Origin: Haloquadratum sp.
Lineage (GTDB): Archaea > Halobacteriota > Halobacteria > Halobacteriales > Haloferacaceae
Direction of reading: 5' to 3'
Assembly (NCBI GenBank): GCA_028275165.1
Contig: JAQCNF010000100.1
Location: 1 to 64,000 of the forward strand
DNA: 64,000 nt
A program made the position numbers and the translations under genes. Below the pieces are notes generated by a model, which saw only the letters and a program-made list of their open reading frames with translations, was not told where the DNA came from and made no database searches. Of the stretch, positions 57,443 to 64,000 are shown piece after piece (position 1 is the stretch's first letter; each line of letters opens with the position of its first letter).

Positions 57443-58519
57443 ATGGGGTCGCAGATTAATGACTCACTTCATGCGCTATCAGAGTTTGTCGACACGTTTG
57501 AATCTAAACACGGAACGATCGGTCAAGTAGATGTTGAAATTCAAAGCAATCCAGCAGAAAGCTTGAGTGCAGAGCTTTCAGTCCCGCTATGTCTGTGCGC
57601 TAATTCAGATCAGAGCTCAGATGTCGTTTTGATCGATATCTCAGATATTGCGTTCAAACAAGACTCAATCCGATTGTGCGGATCCATTCCTGCAGTCGAA
57701 TCTATTCGGTCATCAAGTGTAGTGTCGATAGAAGATACCGATGTCACACAGATAGACGAGGAGCTCAAGCTCATCGTAACTTTGAGTATTGACCCAGCAT
57801 CGTCTACGCAATCAAGCGTGATGACGACGACATCAGACCAGCAAACAGCATCACGAACTGTTGAGAATCGAGGCGGATCAGAGCGGCAGGTTGGTGTCTT
57901 TGGAGGGATTACCGGCAGCCAGTCAAATCCAACTCATGTGGATTCAGAACACCATTGCGATGAACCGCCGACGGGGAATGCAGATCAGACGGTCATACAC
58001 GCATTAGAGGATGCACGAAGCGAGGATATCCCTGCGTACGATGACACAGCGTACCTTCGTGAACTATACAATCGATTGGACACGTTTGAGCAGATGGCCG
58101 AGCGAATTGAACTTGATGTCTCTGGAGAGACTGTCCGTCGATATATGATCGACGCAGGTATTCACTCCCCAACTACATACCAGCAAACTACCACTCAAGA
58201 GTCACAAGAGGACACCGCTTCATCTCCCGACAACCTCTCCGACGACAGCGGCGTTCATCGGTCTGATGAGCAACGATTACTGGCCGATGGGCGAGGAATG
58301 CCCGACCAGGTAACTGCCGCAGAATTAGCAGAGGCAGTGATTCATTCGCAGACAGTGTACCAAGTGCGCAGGCGGCTTTCGCTTGACGATGATGAGACAA
58401 GACAGCTACTCAGACGGTTCAATCTATTGGATCTTGTCATTCACCGTGTGAACAAGAACACACAGCATAATACAACCTATGACGATGTCATAGAGCGTAT
58501 TCAGCAACGACTGTCATAG
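57443..58519 (+). CDS. Uncharacterised protein with HTH-like C-terminal part
   Basis: From ATG 57443 (MGSQINDSLHALSEFVDT) it has 358 residues; the frame from 57362 carries an atypical leader. Residues about 1-130 form a beta-rich acidic domain. A Ser/Thr/Gln-rich disordered linker follows, about 130-205. Two helical segments come next. The first is YLRELYNRLDTFEQMAERIE, continuing LDVSGETVRRYMIDAGIHSP, which looks like a helix-turn-helix. A second shorter repeat of the theme is ELAEAVIHSQTVYQVRRRLS. A DNA-binding regulator is possible. It follows the deacylase gene by about 85 bases and precedes the MTHFR-like gene, so it may regulate this region. Confidence 0.6.
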   Translation: MGSQINDSLHALSEFVDTFESKHGTIGQVDVEIQSNPAESLSAELSVPLCLCANSDQSSDVVLIDISDIAFKQDSIRLCGSIPAVESIRSSSVVSIEDTDVTQIDEELKLIVTLSIDPASSTQSSVMTTTSDQQTASRTVENRGGSERQVGVFGGITGSQSNPTHVDSEHHCDEPPTGNADQTVIHALEDARSEDIPAYDDTAYLRELYNRLDTFEQMAERIELDVSGETVRRYMIDAGIHSPTTYQQTTTQESQEDTASSPDNLSDDSGVHRSDEQRLLADGRGMPDQVTAAELAEAVIHSQTVYQVRRRLSLDDDETRQLLRRFNLLDLVIHRVNKNTQHNTTYDDVIERIQQRLS

Positions 58520-58540
58520 CTGAGCTCATAGGACAGACAG

Positions 58541-58553
58541 CCGTATATAAACG
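58541..58553 (+). promoter_or_regulatory. TATA-like box upstream of the methylenetetrahydrofolate reductase gene
   Basis: The sequence CCGTATATAAACG lies about 60 bases upstream of the gene start at 58609. Archaeal TATA boxes sit about 25-30 bases from the transcription start, so the leader would be about 30-40 bases. It follows directly after the HTH-like gene stop. Confidence 0.4.
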
Positions 58554-58608
58554 GGTTTGTCAATGCACCCGTACATCAAAATACGTGAAGAACTGACATA
58601 GACAACAT

Positions 58609-59472
58609 ATGTCACTTGGTGCGGTTTCACAGGCGACTGACGATGGAGTGAATCACTTGCTGGCAGACCCACGGTTTGAGCTGATGCCATTCGACAGCTT
58701 TGAGTCTGAGATCGAAGCGCTTCCGACCGGATCAGCAATTGCAATCACCACATCACCACAATTAGGTATCGAAAGCACCGTAGACCGTGCAGAACTGGCT
58801 GCATCAATGGGATATGAGGTCGTTCCACACATTGCTGCAAGATACGTCAATGGAGACGATCAGCTCAGGGACATTGCACGCCGACTTACTGGGGCAGGTA
58901 TCACTGATATGTTCGTCCCGGGTGGAGATAGAGAGGAGCCTGCAGGCTCATACGAATCAGCATTGGATCTCTTAGAAGCACTAGATGACATGCCATATTC
59001 GTTCGATGAGATTGGTATTACAGGGTATCCTGAGGGGCACGATTTTATTTCAGATAAGGAATTGACACGTATCATGAATCGAAAAGCCCCCTATGCAACA
59101 TATATTGTCACACAATTGTGTTATGATCATGAAGCAATTTTAGAATGGATTTCCGATATCAGAGACCAAGGGATTGAGCTTCCTGTCGAGATCGGCATCC
59201 CAGGTGTGATGAATTATGCGAAATTACTCAAGATATCGCATAAAGTTGGGGTCGGTGATTCAATTAAGTTCCTGCGGAAGACATCAGGAATTGTTGATAC
59301 TGTGAAACGGTTCGTAGGGTCTCGGGGTGTGTATAAACCTGATGACCTCATCGATGGGTTAGCTCCATATTACGATGATGATAAGTACAATATCGATGGC
59401 GTTCACATCTACACATTCAATCAAACACCCGACGTCGAGTCCTGGCGACAAAACAGGGTCACACAGAGATAG
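58609..59472 (+). CDS. Methylenetetrahydrofolate reductase-like enzyme
   Basis: This 287-residue protein has the MTHFR TIM-barrel features: VVPHIAARYVN near residue 65, MFVPGGDREEPAGSYESALDLLEAL, then the substrate motif ITGYPEGHDFI near 140. FLRKTSGIVDTVKRFV follows. MTHFR reduces 5,10-methylene-THF to 5-methyl-THF (or works in the reverse direction in folate-linked demethylation). Length is close to the bacterial type (about 290-300). Location within a set of THF-dependent demethylation genes suggests it handles methyl-THF released by the demethylase at 59964-61331. Confidence 0.85.
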   Translation: MSLGAVSQATDDGVNHLLADPRFELMPFDSFESEIEALPTGSAIAITTSPQLGIESTVDRAELAASMGYEVVPHIAARYVNGDDQLRDIARRLTGAGITDMFVPGGDREEPAGSYESALDLLEALDDMPYSFDEIGITGYPEGHDFISDKELTRIMNRKAPYATYIVTQLCYDHEAILEWISDIRDQGIELPVEIGIPGVMNYAKLLKISHKVGVGDSIKFLRKTSGIVDTVKRFVGSRGVYKPDDLIDGLAPYYDDDKYNIDGVHIYTFNQTPDVESWRQNRVTQR

Positions 59473-59963
59473 ATAGTGATGTGTCATTTCCGGAAACATA
59501 GCGTGTCTCAAGAGATCTCAGTCGATGATCCTCATTTAGCAGGATACAATCACTCCCGTCACGTCAGAAGCGACCGCGGGGCGGGAAGGGAAACAGCGTC
59601 GCCCGTGAGTTGTGGTGTGCGAATCGCGGAGCGATTTGTCACGTTCTCAGCGGTTCAGACAGCTCCACACGTTTATTCTGGCCTGTGTCACAGCATGTAA
59701 CACGATGCTTCCCACATCTGCAAGCTATTCGAGCGCAGGGAGAGCGCGGTGGTTCACACAGTTCACAAGCACTGTATTTCAATGCAGTCGTCATTCAATC
59801 TGTAAACTGACGTTGCAAATCGTCACCACGCCTTTATTTCTGACACCTCGCAGTGCATCTCAGTGTATGCACAGATACACAAAAGAGTGAGCCGCGGCCA
59901 AGATTCAGATGAGAATTGAATTGAATTGGTATCGACACCAATAGCTTCGGTTTAGAAACTTAC
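59473..59963. other. Non-coding 490-base gap, GC-rich in part
   Basis: This is the gap between the convergent MTHFR-like and DmdA-like genes. It is partly GC-rich (59560-59760) and has the short inverted repeat CGAATCGCGGAGCGATTTG near 59620-59638. Open frames here (59476-59890) are Cys/His/Ser-rich and not haloarchaeal in composition, so they are rejected. It may be mobile-element debris. Nothing else was recognised. Confidence 0.35.
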
Positions 59964-61331
59964 TTAATCACTCGCTTCTTGTTTTGCTCCTAACTTAGCC
60001 TGTTCTCTTGCGCTTGGGTTGACTGACTCCTTGAACGGAACCTCAGCTACCGTCGCAAACACCGACTCATCACCCTCACTATACCTGTCTGGTAGGTGGA
60101 CCTCAAATTCGAGATCAAGATCGTCCTCATATATCTCGTCGTTTAATCTCACATCAGTTTCTTCCTGAAGCTTCTCTGCAGGGACAAACCCGAGTCCAAT
60201 ATTTGTTTCGAGATCTGGATTCCACCACGGGGAGGTCATGTATCCACATTCATTGCCCGTCTGTGGGTCGGAGATCAGCCAGAAATCAGGCGCATAGTCT
60301 CGAATAGGCTCGCCAGCTATCTTGAGACCAACAAGCTTGAGATTGAACGGATACTCGCCTTCGTTGATGAGAGACTGCTGTCTCTCAAGTTCTTCTTTGC
60401 CGATATAGTCTCCTGGTTTCTCATCTGGAACTTGGTATCCAAGATTTACCTGGAATGGTGACGTCTCGTGGTCCATATCTTGGCCCCATGAGAGAATTCC
60501 TGCTGCGATACGGCGATGATGTCCCGGTGCAATCTGCATTCCGCCGTGTGCTTTGACTGAATCTAACACAGGATCCCAGACACGTTCGGCGTTTTTCGAT
60601 GCGTCTCGAACATATATTTCGAAGCCTTTCTCACCAGAGAATCCAGTCTGGCTGATAAGTACCTCTGCACCATTGATTTCTGCCTCCATCAACCCATAAT
60701 AAGGGATCTCAGACACAGATTCACCAGCAACATCAATCATTACATCCTCAGAGAGCGGCCCTTGAATTTGCATGGGAGCAACATCGATTTCATCCACCTC
60801 AGCATCGAAATCCATGCCCACGTTGACACCCTGAATCCACTGCATTAACGTCGAATCTGAGATAGAGAACCAGAATTCATCATCAGATATTCGAAGAAGA
60901 ATTGGATCGTTTAGGATGCCGCCATCCTCGTTACAGAGAATGACATACTTTCCGTGCATCGGATCGATTTCTGTTGCATCTCTGGTAATAACGTAGTCTG
61001 TCAGTGCTTCTGCATCTGGACCCTTGACACGTATTTGACGCTCAACTGCGACGTCCCACAGTGTCACTGCTTCTGTCAGTGCTTCATACTCCGCCATCGC
61101 ACCACCATCTTCTGGCTCAACAAGTCCACGAGGGTGATATATCCGGTTGTAAACAGTGCACCGCCAGGCACCTTCTTCATTGAATGATTTATCGAAAAAA
61201 GGGGATTTTCGCACACGCGTTGAAACGAGCATCTCAATTCCGGGGTCACCAGTCTGTCTCAGATTTCTCGGGAGCACTCGATCAGACTGATCGACATCCG
61301 GATGATTCGGGTGATCTTGACTATCACTCAT
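59964..61331 (-). CDS. DmdA/GcvT-family tetrahydrofolate-dependent demethylase or aminomethyltransferase
   Basis: This 455-residue protein of the GcvT fold has VSTRVRKSPFFDKSFNE near the start (residues 36-52). TVYNRIYHPR, LWDVAVERQIRVKGPDA and YVITRDATEIDPMHGKY follow, with NEDGGILNDPILL after them. The pattern (S-x-R-x-R-x-x-P, then YN, then D-V-A-V-E-R-Q) resembles dimethylsulfoniopropionate demethylase DmdA more than the glycine-cleavage T protein, which begins differently. The product would be methyl-THF plus a demethylated compound. The C-terminal part is extended and acidic. Whether the substrate is DMSP, a betaine or an amine is not decidable from sequence. An AT-rich box (GATTATTTATG) is about 20-30 bases upstream of the ATG. 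Confidence 0.8.
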   Translation of the reverse strand: MSDSQDHPNHPDVDQSDRVLPRNLRQTGDPGIEMLVSTRVRKSPFFDKSFNEEGAWRCTVYNRIYHPRGLVEPEDGGAMAEYEALTEAVTLWDVAVERQIRVKGPDAEALTDYVITRDATEIDPMHGKYVILCNEDGGILNDPILLRISDDEFWFSISDSTLMQWIQGVNVGMDFDAEVDEIDVAPMQIQGPLSEDVMIDVAGESVSEIPYYGLMEAEINGAEVLISQTGFSGEKGFEIYVRDASKNAERVWDPVLDSVKAHGGMQIAPGHHRRIAAGILSWGQDMDHETSPFQVNLGYQVPDEKPGDYIGKEELERQQSLINEGEYPFNLKLVGLKIAGEPIRDYAPDFWLISDPQTGNECGYMTSPWWNPDLETNIGLGFVPAEKLQEETDVRLNDEIYEDDLDLEFEVHLPDRYSEGDESVFATVAEVPFKESVNPSAREQAKLGAKQEASD

Positions 61332-61820
61332 GCTTTTTTACTTATTGAGTATACCGACATAAATAATCATGCTCACCACGTCGTGGATTTAAATATGATC
61401 GTCAATCTATCGAATAGATGAGATGCACTTGCGACGTGGTAGGTACTCATTGAGTGGTTAAATAGTGTTGCTGGCTATCACATCGAAAGTCACGCATTGA
61501 GGCAAATTGATAGCAGCTTCTAATTTGAGGGACTCCATTGCATTATTTTCATATACAGGAAGCAAGCCCCGAATCTTGGCTCTTGGGGTGAAGCAACTGA
61601 CCCACAAACAGCCACGTTACATCAGAATTGAATATCAATAATCGGAACGAAATATGACTGTGTTGGAAGAACTGCATGGATGATTTGTAACCCATGCACT
61701 GCAGTTACCTCTCGACAGAGATTTGACTGGTGCAGGCTCGGTCTTCTTCGTTAGCGAGAGGAGACAGTCGTCTGCTATCCCTCACAGGAGATGATCAAAA
61801 CTGAGCGAACGCATGGGTTG
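61332..61820. other. Non-coding 490-base gap with a solo IS605-type left end
   Basis: A plus-strand left end is at 61564-61595: hairpin CCCCGAATCTTGGCTCTTGG, then GGTGAAGC, in the pattern of the left ends at 1053-1085 and 13546-13565. No transposase frame is attached. The promoter of the DmdA-like gene lies at the left edge. No gene is accepted. Confidence 0.4.
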
Positions 61821-63392
61821 TCATGGTTGGCTCGTGTTATTTTGCCTGTCATTGTCGATATTTATAGACACATTACCTCCCTGAGGAACGGTGATGTTTC
61901 GTGTGCCGACGATTTCGCCTGAATCATCAGTTACAACCACAGTCACTTCAACAGTATCGGTGGTTGCGTCTGTATTATCTTCTTGTTGCTGCTCAAATTC
62001 TTCCTGAGTGAGGAACGCATAGATCGGTTCTGTCCCGTCGACGAGTGTCACCGCGCCAGACTCAGCGTTCACGAATGCTGTATAGACAATTCCAGAGCGT
62101 CTTGACGGAACGACTTTGGTATGCCAAAATAATGTCTCTCCGCGCACGACTGGCACAGGTGCGACTGCTTCTGCATTTGATAATCGATTTACCTGTGGCC
62201 GCTGCTCAACGAAGTCGACTGCTTTCTGTGGGCCAATCTGTGATTCGGTGTAGCTTTGTACACTCAAATCGCCAGACTGTCCATCAGTAACCCAGACCTC
62301 ATAGATACCATCGCCGCTTCCAGTCGGTTCCGTTGCAATAAAGTAGTCTAGCCTCGGCGCATCTGACCCAGTCGGGACAACAACGGGCCACGAGTTACCG
62401 CGCTCGGGGAGGTCCGCAATCGCGAGGACATCCTCCTTAAAAAACCACTTATTGAGCGCCCCATTTTTAAACTGCATTGACTCGACTTTGAACATTGCAA
62501 TGTTATATGGATAGAAGTTTTGCCCAACGAGAAGCGGTGAGTCCTCTGCAGCACTCGGTGAAAGGCTCTGGATACGCCCATCAGGGCGCATTATTTCGAC
62601 GGAACCATGCTGTGGAACTGCATAGAGCTGCGGGAGGGGGGCGAGTCGGAATCGCCAATCATACGTTGTCGTTGAGTGGGCAATATACGAGCTGTTGCCC
62701 GCTTTCGCGTTGAATGTTGTATCCCAATTGTGTCGTTTCAGCGGTGAGTGGAGCACGCTTTGGTAGCGATACGAGTCAAATAGGAGCTGCCCGCGACCAG
62801 TCTGAAAATTTGTGTCCTCAATGCTGACAGACTTCTCCGTTGTTGTCATATTGACATAGAGTGCCCCTCGTTGTGTGTTCAGTAACGAGACAAAGAAGTT
62901 GTCTGGGATTAATCCATACGACCATTTGTAATTACCGTCCTGATATGTAATATCGGAACTTGAGAGTTGATACTGTGGGAACTGCATCGATGACTGCGCA
63001 TAATTATCAGAAACGCTTCGTGGCAGAACACGCACACTCTCGGTTGAGGTGTTTGGGAGTGTGTCGAGTTCAGTCGCATCTGCCTCAATAGTCTCTGCTA
63101 CGTCTGTATGTGCATATACCCCACCAGCGACGGGTCCGGCGACGAGACCAAGTCCAACAAATATCAGAATCGCTAAGGTAAAGATTGCATTGCTCTCACG
63201 CTGGAATGCAAGCACGAGTAAGGCTCCTGATACGAGCCCCCACTGCGCGATACTCGGGGTTCCGATTACCGCCTTATATAATATCGACTGGATAGTCGGA
63301 AATGCAATAATTAGGATAATGAGACCAATAACTGCATACGCGACAATCTGCGCTCGAGAGTACTCAAATTCGACGCTATCTGGAGCGCTCAT
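61821..63392 (-). CDS. Membrane protein with large extracytoplasmic domain, unknown function
   Basis: From ATG 63392 (MSAPDSVEFEYSRAQ) it has 523 residues; an in-frame ATG at 63404 is also possible. Three N-terminal helices lie at about residues 15-100: IVAYAVIGLIILIIAFP, WGLVSGALLVLAF and FTLAILIFVGLGLVAG. The rest, about 400 residues, is a beta-rich domain outside the membrane, with repeated Tyr/Trp/Phe patches (NYKWSYGLIP, YDWRFRLAPLPQLYAVP). The tail is Asp/Asn/Thr-rich (NVSINIDNDRQNNTSQP). No family is recognised. It could be a proviral or surface-related protein, but there is no flanking evidence for a provirus. Confidence 0.75.
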   Translation of the reverse strand: MSAPDSVEFEYSRAQIVAYAVIGLIILIIAFPTIQSILYKAVIGTPSIAQWGLVSGALLVLAFQRESNAIFTLAILIFVGLGLVAGPVAGGVYAHTDVAETIEADATELDTLPNTSTESVRVLPRSVSDNYAQSSMQFPQYQLSSSDITYQDGNYKWSYGLIPDNFFVSLLNTQRGALYVNMTTTEKSVSIEDTNFQTGRGQLLFDSYRYQSVLHSPLKRHNWDTTFNAKAGNSSYIAHSTTTYDWRFRLAPLPQLYAVPQHGSVEIMRPDGRIQSLSPSAAEDSPLLVGQNFYPYNIAMFKVESMQFKNGALNKWFFKEDVLAIADLPERGNSWPVVVPTGSDAPRLDYFIATEPTGSGDGIYEVWVTDGQSGDLSVQSYTESQIGPQKAVDFVEQRPQVNRLSNAEAVAPVPVVRGETLFWHTKVVPSRRSGIVYTAFVNAESGAVTLVDGTEPIYAFLTQEEFEQQQEDNTDATTDTVEVTVVVTDDSGEIVGTRNITVPQGGNVSINIDNDRQNNTSQP

Positions 63393-63648
63393 TTGAGATC
63401 CCAAATGGAGAATTTCGCATTACGATTCATGTTTATGACACACTATTTATAATAAGCCAGTTCGGGGTTTGAACCTTCTCATCTCTGCTGTAGCGAGGAA
63501 ATCCCGCCGTTCGCCACATGAGAAAGTCACCATGAAATTGACTCACTCGCCGTCAAGACCCCAGATATCCGCGTTAGTTAATTGCTGAACTACCTCAAGG
63601 TCGAGTCCCATGGCACTCTCGCCCTTACCCGGAGACCTGCACGGACAC

Positions 63649-64000
63649 TTAGCCCCGAAGGGCCTCTACCGGATGGTCGTTTGCTGCTTTCCACGCTGGA
63701 TAAATTCCGCTGAGGAGGCTCGCAAAGACTGCGAACCCGAATCCGGAGAGAAGATGCTGGAGTCCCCTCCATGTGAACACCAACATTCCGTTATCGGCAA
63801 GAAACCGAAAAATGATTATGCCTGCACCCATCGAGACGACTGCACCAAGAGTTCCCCCAATAAGACCCAAGAACCCGGCCTCGGCCAGTATCATTCGAAG
63901 GACTTCGTTCCGGCGAATACCAACTGCTCTGAGAACGCCAATTTCTCCACGTCGCTCAATCGTACTCATCAACATCACATTGAGTATAGCCACACTGGCA
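63649..64000 (-). CDS. ABC transporter permease, FtsX/MacB type, C-terminal part
   Basis: The gene runs off the right edge of the window. The visible 117 C-terminal residues include NVMLMSTIERRGEIGVLRAVG, then ILAEAGFLGLIGGTLGAVV, a further helix, and the ending FASLLSGIYPAWKAANDHPV, then EALRG. The ExxGxLRAxG turn, four-helix layout and PAxxAxxxxPxEALR end are typical FtsX/MacB-type permease features, often in lipoprotein-release or peptide-export systems. Its ATPase partner and the N-terminus are outside the window. Confidence 0.88.
   Translation of the reverse strand, partial: ASVAILNVMLMSTIERRGEIGVLRAVGIRRNEVLRMILAEAGFLGLIGGTLGAVVSMGAGIIIFRFLADNGMLVFTWRGLQHLLSGFGFAVFASLLSGIYPAWKAANDHPVEALRG

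Noticed and set aside
59560-59890. Frames in the GC-rich gap after the MTHFR-like gene
   Set aside because: Overlapping short frames in several phases with Cys/His/Ser-rich composition; no conserved motif.

Overview
The window looks like chromosome from a low-GC square-type haloarchaeon; Haloquadratum is the best guess. The basis is inference from several signs. Proteins are strongly acidic. There is a complete haloarchaeal gas vesicle cluster without gvpD/gvpE next to it. Carotenoid/retinal genes sit beside bacterio-opsin-activator-type (HTH-10) regulators. Coding density is low, and intergenic regions carry many IS200/IS605-type end hairpins. No tRNA or rRNA gene and no CRISPR array was seen.

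Layout. (a) 1-13.6 kb: decayed IS605-family pieces, two HTH-10 regulators, a class V aminotransferase, a Brp/Blh retinal-forming dioxygenase, a CrtI-type phytoene desaturase, a DJ-1/PfpI protein, a Tat-exported HtrA-like lipoprotein protease, a ribokinase-family kinase and a small IS605-type MITE. (b) 13.7-17.3 kb: the hydantoinase/oxoprolinase pair hyuA-hyuB. (c) 17.8-27.6 kb: a long same-strand block. It holds MoxR ATPase, DUF58 protein, two von Willebrand A membrane proteins, a coiled-coil protein and a small membrane protein, followed by a polytopic protein with an acidic tail (CdpA-like) and an actin-like ATPase (salactin-like). (d) 27.7-30.9 kb: serine acetyltransferase and an anthranilate-synthase-type trpE-trpG pair. 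(e) 31.0-39.0 kb: gas vesicle cluster gvpACNO-FGHIJKLM. Between gvpO and gvpF it is interrupted by a 5' fragment of a ParA ATPase and a TnpB-only IS605-family element.

(f) 39.2-63.4 kb: RidA; formate-tetrahydrofolate ligase; a fused folylpolyglutamate synthase/dihydropteroate synthase; a BCCT osmolyte transporter; small zinc-ribbon and membrane proteins; UspA; threonine dehydratase; two tandem dimethylglycine/sarcosine-dehydrogenase-like flavoproteins with GcvT-type C-terminal domains; a creatininase-family amidohydrolase; an aspartoacylase/AstE-family deacylase; a methylenetetrahydrofolate-reductase-like protein; and a DmdA/GcvT-type demethylase. Read together, this region looks like import of methylated osmolytes, oxidative or tetrahydrofolate-dependent demethylation, and recovery of one-carbon units through folate. 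That reading is an inference from family membership and gene order. (g) The window ends inside an FtsX/MacB-type ABC permease.

The most unusual items are the ParA fragment plus TnpB element inside the gvp cluster, the folate-linked methyl-group catabolism neighbourhood, the actin-like/CdpA-like/MoxR-VWA block, and the dense population of solo IS605 ends, one of which supplies the gvpM stop codon.
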